Positions 13,029 to 24,500 of a DNA stretch of 64,000 nt are shown in pieces. This DNA comes from Atrichornis clamosus. Lineage: Eukaryota > Chordata > Aves > Passeriformes > Menuridae. How positions within the stretch are numbered: the stretch's first letter is position 1; each line of letters starts with the position of its first letter. The notes below the pieces were generated by a model. It saw only the letters and a list, made by a program, of their open reading frames with translations, was not told the origin of the DNA and ran no database searches. The translations under genes and the position numbers were made by a program. The stretch lies in assembly GCA_013400975.1 (NCBI GenBank), contig WBMZ01000166.1:1-64000 (forward strand), written 5' to 3'.

Positions 13029-13992
13029 CTGTCAAAACAGAAAAGCACTGCTTCCAGTAAAGCAGCGTCTCTAGCCAGCAGCTGCAACACTTTCCAAAAT
13101 CCTGAGTGCTGGTGTATTTAGATTTGCCTGTAGCAACAGCAATGATGTTATTGTACAGAGGGAAGACACGAAGGCTGCAGGGGTGGTGTTCAAAGCCTGT
13201 AACTGCTCTTGTACCACAAAATAAATGAGGGGATGGCTGGAACAGAATGTGCACGCTGCAGCACATAAACAGAGATGTTCATGCAGCACAGAGACTCAAC
13301 ACGTGTATCTCCAGGCTCTCTGCTTATTTTTACCTTCAACTACAAGGCCACTATTTTTTAACAATAAATGTTTAAGAGAGAAAGCCACAGCAGCTCAGCA
13401 GAGCTGTTAGGAGCTCTGTACTTTCGTGAAGCCAACATGCCAAGGCTGCTTCCCATCCCTGGGTCCAGAAATTATCCTGTGGTTACTCTGCACTAAGCCA
13501 CACAGAAAATAATCACATCCTCTTCTGTAGACCCTTGGGAACCACACAGGGAATGAGAGATGCTGTGGTACTCGGGTGCCTGTGCTTCCTTCCGGCCTTT
13601 GCCTCAGCAAAGTGAATTAGCTTTCTCCTTTGTTTCAGGAAAATTAAGGGAATTACAGAAAAGGAGTAACAATACATTAAAAATATTGGCTAGCAAGTGC
13701 TATGTCTCAGTCTAGCTGGAGAGGTTAAAAAGGAAATCAATTCTGGGCATTAACATCAGCATTTTCTGGATACTGCAGAGATTATACTGCTGAATTTACA
13801 GCGCACATCATCGCTGCCAAACACCCACACAGACACATGACTCCAGCTACCCTCACCATCCCGGTCAGGAGGGCACCTCATGACCATCTACTCTGGTAAC
13901 ACAAAATTCTCTGCCCTGTCAGGTGCACTGGGCCCGAGAAGCCCTGCAGGACAGCGCACAGTGCACACCAGCGTCCCGTGGCACAGCCTCAC

Positions 13993-14134
13993 CTGCTCCC
14001 AGGTAAAGCTGAGCATCTCCTGCTGCTGATTCTGCTGGAGTTGCCTGCTCCACACCTTCAGCGCTGCTGTAGGACCGCAGGCTCTGCCTTGTGAGTCCAT
14101 CATGGCACAGGAACACCTGGCCAGCAGGAACCCC
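13993..14134 (-). other. Unassigned candidate coding exon (a)
   Basis: Acceptor TGATAACACAG and donor AG|GTGAGG bound 142 nt entering in phase 0 and leaving in phase 1. The frame reads GVPAGQVFLCHDGLTRQSLR, then SYSSAEGVEQATPAESAAGD and AQLYLGA, with normal vertebrate codon use. A possible first exon upstream has an ATG at 14617-14619 and eight codons (MPSRFPSL) ending in phase 0 at a GTACGT donor after 14596; its Kozak context is weak. The product is unknown. In human I know of no gene between FNIP1 and RAPGEF6. Confidence 0.3.
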
Positions 14135-14619
14135 CTGTGTTATCAGCATTAAAAGGAAATGGATCCTGTGGTAATTGCTCTTATGTTGACTCGCCCACAC
14201 CGAGCCACACTGAGCCATTGCTACAGTGTTACTTGGGATGGGCGTGGAGGCAGAGCCTGAGCAAGTCACCCCTGCTCACAGGGGGAGCTCACGGTGGTGT
14301 TAAAGGACAAGTTTAAGCACCCAGGAGTTGGCTGTTGTGTCTCTCATTCCTCCGAGAGAGGACGAATGCCATTCTTCCAAACACTCCGGTCACAGGCATC
14401 TTTTTACAGGACGGGACTTGGCAGCTGCAAGTGGAAATCCTAGAAGGCTCCTGTGCTGTCCGCCTGTGCTGAACGTGTGACCCGTGGTGCCCCTGCCCAG
14501 CAGCTGGTCACTGCGAGACAGGACTTGGGGACAATGACCTCGGCTTGTGCCCTGGCTCGTCCCCTGCCAGTCCTGCACCTGGGGAAGGTACGTACCAGGG
14601 AAGGAAACCTCGAGGGCAT

Positions 14620-15355
14620 TTATCAAAAATAGAAGATGCAGCTGCTTCGAGCAAAGGTTTCCATCTTCTGCTTGTTCTCTTTCCCCTCTGTGGGAACACA
14701 GGACCTTATTTAACCCAAATGCTCTAAAGTCTCATTTGTACATTCTGCTGTATCTTCCTAAGTTAATTCTTTTTCCCATTGTATGATTAGTACATCACTT
14801 TTCTTAGCAACACCGTTATCACAATTGGAACTTACATTTAATAAAACCTTATGAAGACTCCTCAATAACCTTCATTCCTGTGCAGCAGCCCAGAGAGCCA
14901 GACAAGGGATTGTACCTGGGCAGACGGGCACGAGTACAATGACTTGTAGGAGAGGAATTGCAAACACTTGTGTGACAAAGTGCTTTGCAAGTCATTTTAG
15001 GAATGAATGTCCGAACCAGTGGAAGACCAGGGCTTTCTGCTTACATTTGTTCTCCTCATGCAAAGTCAGGCATTGGTACAGAGAGCCAGGACCTCCCTCC
15101 TATCTCAGTTTTGCTTTCTGGGGGCCAATGACACTCACAACTGAAGGGACAGCAGGTTCAAACACAAATTCCTATTTGAAATGATTAATTCTCAAGAGAC
15201 CTCAAATTAAATGGCTGCAGCACCACTAAGTACCAGGAATCATGCCCCAAAATGGACAGGTGAGAGGAAACGGGTGTCAAGCATCAGATGGTTCATGTTC
15301 ATACACTCACCCACACTCTCATACCACAAGTAAAAAAAGGGACACAAAAGGTACC
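14620..15355. other. Region just past the FNIP1 polyadenylation site
   Basis: No gene or repeat was recognised here. The part nearest the polyadenylation signal is GT-rich on the transcript strand, as expected of a downstream element. Confidence 0.6.
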
Positions 15356-15377
15356 AGAAGTAAATTGACATACTGTA

Positions 15378-15383
15378 TTTATT
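15378..15383 (-). terminator. Polyadenylation signal AATAAA for FNIP1
   Basis: AATAAA on the minus strand is followed after about 20-40 bases by T/GT-rich sequence (TTCTGGTACC, TTTTGTGTCC, a run of seven T, TTGTGGTATG), a classic downstream element. No other AATAAA was seen on this strand between here and the stop codon. Confidence 0.75.
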
Positions 15384-15443
15384 GCACAAATTTCCCCTAA
15401 AATTGGGAATGGTTATTATAATACAAGTGCACATCTTGGGAAA

Positions 15444-15451
15444 TATATACA
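15444..15451 (-). promoter_or_regulatory. Pumilio-type motif in 3' UTR
   Basis: TGTATATA on the transcript strand matches the PUF-protein consensus UGUANAUA. It lies about 60 bases before the polyadenylation signal. Confidence 0.5.
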
Positions 15452-15471
15452 AAAACAGAAGAGATAACAAG

Positions 15472-15479
15472 TATGTACA
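15472..15479 (-). promoter_or_regulatory. Pumilio-type motif in 3' UTR
   Basis: TGTACATA on the transcript strand matches UGUANAUA. It is 20 bases from its nearest neighbour motif, close enough for paired binding. Confidence 0.5.
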
Positions 15480-15949
15480 TTTTACCCAGCATTTTACAAG
15501 TACCACCATCTAAATAATTTAGAGAAAGCAAAAAATTGTCATAAAACATCTCTAAGAACTAATAGGGAAAACATATGCAAGGTGTAAAATCTGTTCTTTT
15601 AAACAGTTTTTTGTTCTTAGCAGCCCAGTGTTTGCCAATTGCAACAAAATCAAATTTGCTAATTTGTGTGCCTAGTACACTTAGGTTTCATCCAGAAAAT
15701 TAAGACATGTTAATAATGGAGATTGGGAATAGTGGAAAAAAGAAATCAAACATTAGTTTTCTATTCACATAAAACAATCGCGATATATTTTAAAAAGTCA
15801 ACGCTATATCCTGTAAAAATCCCTTTTCGTATTATTTAACAAACAGACATACGTACCACATTGTTCATGTACCCAAAAAAGTTAACTCACAGGAAAACTT
15901 CCCATCGCACGGGGGTTTTGGTTGTGTTCTGCCCACAGTACTGCTGAGG

Positions 15950-16075
15950 GGTGGAGGGGGTGCCACATGCCAGGAGGGACTGGCACGGCGCGAGGGTGAC
16001 GGGGACGCCGCGTCCACGGCCGCTCCGCCTGCGGCCGACTGAACACGTCATTAACGGGCGGTGCCGGGCAGGGGA
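15950..16075. other. CpG-rich patch inside the FNIP1 3' UTR
   Basis: A sharply GC- and CpG-rich stretch (for example GGGGACGCCGCGTCCACGGC) sits within AT-rich UTR sequence. It adjoins the AGG repeat. It could be an internal promoter-like element or a local GC expansion. No gene start was recognised. Confidence 0.6.
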
Positions 16076-16106
16076 CAGCAGAGAAGGTGCCACCCAAGAG
16101 CCACCA

Positions 16107-16130
16107 CCTCCTCCTCCTCCTCCTCCTCCT
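16107..16130 (-). repeat. (AGG)8 trinucleotide repeat
   Basis: Eight perfect CCT units on the plus strand give (AGG)8 in the FNIP1 transcript, followed by GGTGGTGG. This could fold as a two-tetrad RNA G-quadruplex and is probably length-polymorphic. Confidence 0.9.
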
Positions 16131-16663
16131 CTCATGTTAATACTCATTTCAAGCCGTGCAAGGGCCGTTCTGGAGAGTCAAACCCATTTCAAAGCCATCC
16201 CAGTGATTCGCCCAATAACGGCTCAAGGGAGGAGAACCAGCATTCTCCTGTAAGGATCATTATGGGCACAGTCCTGGGGGATGCCCGGGTTAGGGTGCAG
16301 CTCTCTGGACACGTGCTATGGATGAACCCACCCACAGAACTCCCGAGGCACAGGCAGGAGCCCTCCTCCGCCAGCCCCGACACCGCCAGGTCACTCCCTA
16401 CCAGTCTGTGCACAACATGGAATCCTAACTACTGCCTACACCACATATCCTAGCAAAGAGTTAAACATCCATGTTCTGAGTTCAGTCCTATATTTCATCA
16501 GAAATGTGTTTACACAACTGGGTCCCTGTTTTGTGCTCATTCCAAAAGCCAGATGTAATATAATTGTGTGGTAAGGAAAGGACATTTGGAAAACGGGAGA
16601 AACAAATCCTTGGATCACATATTAAACACGAGTTTCTTCCCTGCAGCAGTCAGCGTTAGATTT

Positions 16664-16671
16664 TATATACA
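16664..16671 (-). promoter_or_regulatory. Pumilio-type motif in 3' UTR
   Basis: TGTATATA on the transcript strand matches UGUANAUA, in the middle of the FNIP1 3' UTR. Confidence 0.5.
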
Positions 16672-17284
16672 AGAGTTTCCAATGACACTGCCTGTATTAA
16701 TGTTGGGGTCACTTCCTGATGCAGACTCAATCCTACATGGAAGGGGGGGTGGCTTTGCCATGTACACCTCCTGGAACAGAGTTTTAAGTGACAGATTTTA
16801 AACAGTACTGAAAAACCAATCTGGGTGAATCCCGGCCCCAGTAAAGGGAGGGGGACAGTTCTGTCACTGACAGAGGCGGGGCAGGGATCTCTCCTATTGT
16901 TTTCAAGTTTATCAAATGGTTAAAATAGATTTGTAAATAAAGTAACTCTGCAAACAATAGCAGGCGTGCTGGACTATTGAAAAGATGATTACAGAATGAC
17001 GTATTTATAGAATTTTTTATAGTGTTTAGCGACCAAGTGAATATGTGTCTCCTACTTGTGTGGATAACCCATGAATTTGAGTATACTGAATGTAACTGAT
17101 GAAAACAGAAGCTAAAAATCAGCAACATTAATTGGCTGCTAGGACAAATATGCAAAGCAAAGCCTAGAATGAAGTGTCCAGTTAAACTGAGGTAGTAGAG
17201 CCTTCGAAAACATAATCCACCTCCCACTGTCTATTTACATTACTTACACCAGGTTGGGTCCATCAGCTACTTGTACAACTATTG

Positions 17285-17292
17285 TATATACA
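17285..17292 (-). promoter_or_regulatory. Pumilio-type motif in 3' UTR
   Basis: TGTATATA on the transcript strand, inside the 12-base palindrome TTGTATATACAA. It is the fourth UGUANAUA match in this UTR. Confidence 0.5.
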
Positions 17293-17786
17293 ACGACAAA
17301 CCAGTGATGGCTGAGTAAAAGAGAAATGCTGAGAATAAAATAAACAACATTTCCTGCTGGTAATTACACAAGTGAGTAGAAAAGGGTTTAGAGTAATCTG
17401 CAGCAAGGGTATATTTGTCAAAAAATAATTTAGATATTACTACACTATGGTGTAATCAATGTTCATTTCTTTTGTAGAATAGTTTTAAAAAATATATCAA
17501 TTAGTTACCTGAGCAATTAAGGGTAATAGTCTACTCGTTTTGTCCCCAATGCTTTGGTACAATTATTTCTAATTCATTATTTCAATAGCTGACTGACTGC
17601 TGTAAAAAGAATATGATGTTGCAAGAACATTATAGATCATAAAAAAGTCAGAGGTAATTGTCATGTCATTCTGGGGAACCCATGGGAAAATTTCAGCCAA
17701 CACTCTCTTTAGATTATTTTTGTTTTTAACATTTTGATTACATTGTGGAAGAAAAGCATCATTTAGTATAAAGCAACATTTAAATG

Positions 17787-18206
17787 TTATAAACATTTAA
17801 TACTGGTTACAGCATTCAGCCAAGAATCTCCATCGCTAGTTTGTCTGTTGGCCTCTTCCTCCCTCCTCCCTGTCGCCCTCTGTCCCCCACTATTCCCTCT
17901 TCCCAAGAGAAAGTTCATAAATAAATTCTGTAGCTGACTGTCATTAATAAGCTTCTTACAAAACAAACCAGGCCCCTGCCCCGTTCTTCCTCTGGGAAGT
18001 ATCCAGAATTGGACTATGACATGAAAAAGTAGAAGTTGTTTACAAATCATTGCAGCTTGAGAATTATAGATCCTAATGAGATCCTCAGCAGCTGAAGCCA
18101 GGCTGAAGGCAGCTGCTCTCTTGTTCAGTTTATAAGGGGTGATGGCATCGTGTATTTCTCTGAGCAGTTCTACTTCCATTCCCCAGTGTAAGTCACAGTC
18201 AGCCAT
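17787..18206 (-). other. 139-codon open frame in the FNIP1 3' UTR
   Basis: The frame begins 299 bases after the FNIP1 stop with a near-ideal Kozak context (GCCACGATGG) and runs 139 codons. Its first 60 residues look protein-like (MADCDLHWGMEVELLREIHD, then AITPYKLNKRAAAFSLASAA); the later part is less so. It may be a translated downstream frame, a relic, an unrecognised exon, or chance. No homology was recognised. Confidence 0.2.
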
Positions 18207-18505
18207 CGTGGCAGAAACTGCTAAAAAATGCAGATCTTCAGCTTTGCTAAAATCTCTGCTTTTCCGTGGCTGAAATCTTGGGCTTACTCAGTTTTCTTTT
18301 TTCCTGTCTTTATCCTTTTCTATAAACAGCTGAGTGGGAGAGGAGAAGTCTCCAACTGTTTGCACACCGTGCAGTCATATATGGAGGTGCTGCAGCTCAA
18401 CGAGCAGTTTGTTTTAATTGCTGCAAAGAGAAAGGAGCCAGAACAAGTTGTCTTCCACTTTGTTTCCAGAGAGGCAAAAAGTCAAAGTCTGTGGCCTCTG
18501 GCATT

Positions 18506-18584
18506 TTAAAGCAGGATCTGGGCAACGTACGGAGAGTGAGTGCTCGCTACAGCTGCCAGCAAGGGGAGGTCGCTGGATTCAATC
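18506..18584 (-). CDS. FNIP1: FNIP1 exon 18, coding part with stop
   Basis: After the acceptor CTTCCTTCCAG the exon reads [20 protein letters not shown] then AQILL and a TAA stop. This is the invariant FNIP1 C-terminus and fixes the 3' end of the coding sequence. The 3' UTR follows directly. Confidence 0.96.
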
Positions 18585-21500
18585 CTGGAAGGAAGCAGAA
18601 GAGTCATGTTTAATCCAACCTGAAATGCTGCTGGGCTGAACACGTGTCAGAACCCACACTGCCTGCTCGAGCCCCGGTGTTTGTACTTGGACCATGGGCC
18701 ACACACTGCAGCTGCCAGATTGTTCCTTCCACCCCTCCAGATGTGGCTGCTCCCACAGTGTCAGCACTGCCTTCGCTCCCACCTGTCTGGTGGGTTTTTA
18801 ATAGGGCCAACAAACTGGTGAGGAAGCAGATGGAGGGAGGCAAAACACCCAATTCCTGCCTAACCTCACAGTAAAGGGAATAATAGCTGGGGGACACAGC
18901 ACAGGAGCAGAGGATCAGCTAAAGCTGCACCCCCAGCTCCAGCACCACACGTGCTCCGTGTGCCTTCCTGCTCACCCTGCACTCCTCTGCAGAAAAAGAT
19001 ACTCAGCCTTCCTATAAACACCCCTTAAATAGATCCTCTGCCTGTGCCCCACACCCACAGAGAGGTATTATGTGCCTTACATGACACAGAGGGTGTTTCC
19101 TGCCATGTAGGGAAAGTCAACCTGGAGGAGTCAGGTGCCCCATGTTGTTCAGTGTTGACTGACCAACTAAGGGGGGAGTCTGATAAGCTCCGGAGTGCTG
19201 AGCCCATCTTCCTGCCCGGAGGGAAGACAGAAAGGCTGGGGGATCCTTGGGATCGAGCAATGGCTAAGGAGAAGCCTGAAGCCATGGGTAAGGTATGAGT
19301 TCCAGTCCCGTTTAGGAATCCATTTCGCTGTGCTTAGAACAAGCCCAGGCGGAGGATGTGGCACCAGGACACCCAGGGCAGCACTGCTGGGAGAAGTTTG
19401 TGACCATACCCCAGCACCACGCCCAGCTCCTTGACATGGACTCTCATCTGGCCCTTGAGATACTCAGACAGCATCTTGCTTTTGAAGTAGAGCTCCTGCA
19501 GCCGATCTTCCAGGTGCATCACACACTAGAAAGCAAAGGGAGTTGCATCAGGGAGAAGACAGAACCAAATCACCCTCAGAGCAGAAAGCACAGACCCCAT
19601 AAGCCTGCTGCCTGTTCTGTGGCCGTGTCTAGGTGAGATATTCACTGGCAGGACTTTCATTTTTGAGCAGAAGCCTTTGATTACATGTTAAATCAGAATT
19701 AATGAGGCAGCTGTTTTGATTACAGTGGTATTTCAGTAGGCAACTCAAACAGCTACACCAGAGGATGCACTGGCTACTAAAATTGTGGCTACAAACACTA
19801 GGCAGAGCCTCACACCTCTTTAACCTGTGAAGTTAAAGGGTGCTTCAAAACCACTGCCCTTGCAATTTCCATCCAGACTTACAAAGTTTGGAGATAAATT
19901 ATGCTTGTAAAGCTGAAGAGTGGAATGAAGCAGGTTGGAGACGAGACTGGAGACTAACACTTCTTTTCCCAGTTTATTCTCAATCATTCGCCTCTGGCTA
20001 CTGGCCACTTGCACCGTCCATTTGTCCGTGTCTGCAATAATGCAGACAGCTTCTGCAATGGGCTCGTCCAGAACAGGGTGCTAGGAACAAGAAATGAAGA
20101 GCAGAACCCTGAGAATGACAAATGACAACGTTCTTTTCACAAAGCTTTGCCATCCTGGATAGCAGGGTAGCATCCCTGGGTAGCAGGACAGCATCCCAGA
20201 CACTGCTTCACCTAAAATACAGTCACGTGCCCGTATTGCATTGCACCCATTAAAACCAGAGGGGTTTTGTGAGCAAGGCACAGTCGTTGAGGGATAGTAG
20301 CTATTTTACCTTTTCTTCCAGGCTTTAAAGTGTGTCAGTGGCTGACAGTTACATATTTTGGTATTTGATATAAAGAGTTCTGACATATCTAAAGTATATT
20401 TTAAACTTCTAAAAGCAAAAGTGCCAAGAATCCAACTTGCTGTTCAGCATGGCTGTGGTAACAAGGTCAGGTTAATTCCCAGCTGTCACTGGTTTCCCTT
20501 CATGGGAGGCCAGCAGAGGGAGTCAGGAACCAAGCCTGTGCCTTGCCGTTCCTCCCAGCCGGTGTTCCACCCCTCCAAAGCCAGAAAAAACGGTTTGGAA
20601 AAGGGAGTATTTGGAAGCCCACTGTCCTTCCCTAATACATTTTTTGGGCTGAACTGTTAGGAATTATCCTCTTCCAAAGAGTCCCTTCACGCAGCTCTGG
20701 GATGCAGTTACTGTTTTACCTGAAGAGAAGCATAAAAACTCTCACTCAGGCTGTATTTCAGACACACCTGTGCCACAGCAGCAGGTACCTCACACTGCTG
20801 CCATTCTCACCTGAAGTTCAATTACGCTTCCCAAACAGCTTCAACATTTGGCTTAAACAGACCCTGGAAAAACCACCCAGGGAGCAAAACTCATCCCCTG
20901 TGGGGCTGGGCACAGGGAAAGCAGGCGGGAATGTGGGGAAGGGCTGCAGGTGTGATGCACATTGTTAATGGGAGAAGTATGGAAAAAGGGGACTTTTTGG
21001 AGGATCTCAGGAAAGTGGCTGCTCACCAGTCTGTGCATGGGTTTTTCCTCATTCCCTTGGGAATAAACTAGAGGGGAGCAGAATCACACTCTCAGTGACA
21101 GCCTGTTTTCCTCTCCTTTCCTGGTAACTAAGAGGGGGAGGAAATACCACTCTTCCTAGTCATGTCCCAGTTCATCTAGAGAAAATCTTCTGTGGAGAAG
21201 AGATGATCTCCAACACATGAGAAGCACAAGTCCCCTTCAGACAATTATCTTTACATTGGTTTCTCTTTTTCCAGTGAAGCCAGTGCTACTGGACATGTGG
21301 ACTACAGTCCTAAAGAAGGAGAAATGTCCCCAAAACACTAAGCATGCCCGATGGAGAACACATTCCGCTGCACAAGCAGCAGCACGTTGGCCAGACGTGC
21401 AGGGACAGAGATGGGGAGCAATGGGAGCTCCTGCAGCACTGCAGCAAGACTCCACGCCCAGGAAGAGATGCACAGCCTCAGCATTTGGGCTTGTTTAACA

Positions 21501-24500
21501 TCATTCCATGCTGTGGCCACCCAACCATCAGCTGCCGTGCCTACAGGAGACAACGATTCCTCTACAGCTCAGCACCAAGATCCACCTTCCCAGGGCTTGA
21601 ACCTCCCAGCTGGCTTCAGTGGGAGTCTAATCTTTTATGCTCCAGATTGGCAGTGAAATACCCACGTATTTCAGATACACTAATTGAGAGGGGAGAAAAA
21701 ATTGGCGACCTGGGACTGGAGAAACCTGACAGGAGCTGTGACAGGAAATATTTCCACTTCCAGCAGGTTTGTACCTTCACAAACATTTATCTTTCCCTAC
21801 TGTGAGAAATACATTTACCAAATATAGCTTAATTACCTGCACAGCATGAGACAAATCTGACACCAAACAGTGCCTCAGCTTTTCATCACTTCCTATTCCT
21901 TGCAAAACAAAGTCAGGGACGTAAGATGAACAGTAGCCTCCTAGTAAGGATCTTCCAAAATTGGCAATACTGGGCTGGACAGAGTTCACTTCAACTAATT
22001 TTGACCTGCAAGAAAGGTGTATCAAAGAGATGTACAACAGTAAACAGCAAATTGAGCTTACAGAGAGCTTGCATTTCTACTTTCATCGTATCTCTTCTAA
22101 CTTTCATTCAAGCACTTTTTAAAGAATTTACAGTCAGTTTTTGCAGTCAGCCCATTGTGGAAGCAGAGAGTACAAGCCAAGATCACAACACACAATTACT
22201 GGTTTTTTCCAGACCACTGATCTCTCAATATTCCTTAACAACCGGCAAGCTCAAGAGACACTTTTCCAACACCTGTGCCAAGTTAGGCTACAGTTCTCCA
22301 AATATGTGACAAGAGGAGAGGCTCCATCTTTTTTAGGCTCTGTTACTGTGGAACAGTACTTACCCAGGGAAGGGAATCTCATATTCCTCTGCCCAATCCT
22401 CTTGCTCTCCTCCATAATAGTTACCGCCCAGTCTAGTTAGATCATGGCCTGTATCCTCACTTTCGCTGTCACCCAGGGCACTGTCTGAACTCTCATTTCT
22501 TGGAATGTCCCAATCAATTCCTGGGGCAACTTTTTTCTCTATGTTTTCTCTGTCCCCATGGGGGACACGAATAGAGATTTTCTCTCTTTGGTCCTGCTCA
22601 TTAAAGCAGTTTTTGTAGGTCTCTTGTCGAACAGAGTCCATGAATTTACAAAATTCACTAGGTGGTTTGCAAGCCTTTGTACACAGCTTTTTAGAAAATT
22701 CTAAACTACTGTTGTGAGCAAGAAGGTCCGTAGCTGCTTGCCCTGGAATATCATCAATAGTCCGGGTTTCAATTGAACTGTCATCAGTGAAATATTCATC
22801 AAACAGACTCATGCTCTCAGCACTGTACGGGTTTGGGTTCCAGCTCTGATGCTCACTAGCAACTTGAGGAAAGGGTTCAGCTGTCCCACAGTCTCTATTT
22901 TGGTCCTCAACAGTTTGTTTAGCTTCACAGTTCTGATCAGCAGACACCCCTGCCTCCGCTGCTGGCGGGCTGTGATGCCTGGCAATTTGTTCCACTACTG
23001 CCTGACTTCTCAGTTCGATGTCTGAATCAGGTGACATGGAATCTCCGATGAGGAAAGTCACCTTTGTCTGAGCCTCGGCAGCGCTGCATGGAAATGTGTC
23101 CATGAAGAGCTTATCAGGCGGCTTCTTCTCCACAGCAATCCCGGGTGTCCTTGTCCCACCTCCTGCCTGGCTGCCCGGCTCCAGCGTGTCCTCGCTCCTC
23201 CATGCGCTCGCTGTGGGCTCCAAGCCAGATTCTGTCCCCACACGTTTCTCGGGAGAAGCTGAGCCTGTGCACACCACAGTCTCTAGCTTGGTATCCAGGC
23301 AGGGTCGTGGTTGTTTCACATCCACAGCATCTTCCTGGCCATCATCAGGAACGATGGTTCTGCTCTCATCTGAAGAAGTTTCCAGCTCTACCTTAGGAGT
23401 GCTTTGTGCGTCTTCCCTCTCTTGCTGTGGAACACCTTCTATGTTCTGTGCGAGGGAAATGGGACATTTGCAATATTTACAGCTGCAGTTGGGAGCTCTC
23501 ATCTCCTCAGACTCGGTGGGTAGCAGGTTGCCCCTGTTCTTGTGCATTGTGACAAGCACGTACTCAGACTCTTCCACTTCTCCTTTCTCCAGCGTGGTAG
23601 TGATAACAGTGCCAGGCATGACAATGGCTTCATCTTCCCCATTTTCTAGAAGGTGTGTCTCTTGAAGTTCAGAGCATCTGATGAAGTAGGTGAGGAAATA
23701 AAGCAATCTCTGGACCAGGTCATGCCTTTTGCCAACCACAACTGTTTTTGCTAATCTCACTGGTGATCCGATGGCCCCATACAGGTCACCTAGGACGGGA
23801 AATGAAACACACAATTATTTGGCATATTTGAAATAAATTGCTCTTGTAACAGCCAGTTGTTGGGGCCAGTTTTCAAAGGCCCTCTCTACAACAGAGAAAT
23901 ACTAAAGCAGCAGAGTGACAACAGCTATGCTGTATTTTTTTTTCATTAAGAGAATCCTATAGATGCTGTTGGTATCATCTGTAAGGTGAGCCACTGGTCA
24001 GGGAGACATCTGATCTCACACATCAGGGAGCATTCACACCACCTCACTCCAGCTTTGGAGGCTCATCTCCTGGGATCCTTATATAGCCATGGGAGAGAGG
24101 AGGCATCTGCGCTGAATTACCCTGGAGAGTCTGGAAACTGGGCTGAACTTTTACCCACAAGAGAAAGCTGTAAAAGAAACAAACCTATGCCAGGAATGAG
24201 GACAAAAAGTGACTGTGGCAGGTGTATGGCTGAAGCCAACCTCCTTCTCTTCCCCTCCTTGAGCTCTGCTATGGGTTGGATGAGGTGTTCTGGCTGCACT
24301 CGAGTCACCTGGGGCAGTGTCTGTGCCCGTGCTGTGTGTTCTGGGCTCTGCATGACTGCAGGGCTGAGGGGACAGGGAGTGCCCTTCAAGGCCACCCTAC
24401 TCACAGTGGGTCCCTCAAGTCCCGTGAGGCCTGACATCAAGCCTTCTTGCCAACTCCATGCCTGTACAAGGATAGGGCAACCTTGCCAAGCCTTTCCTTC

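Larger units (their letters stand above)
15356..18505 (-). other. FNIP1: FNIP1 3' UTR
   Basis: About 3.1 kb of mostly AT-rich sequence lies between the stop codon and the only convincing polyadenylation signal found on this strand. It holds four UGUANAUA motifs, a CpG-rich patch with an AGG repeat near 16 kb, and a 139-codon open frame at 17787-18206. The length is in the range I expect for FNIP1. The cleavage point is inferred, and shorter forms are possible. Confidence 0.7.
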
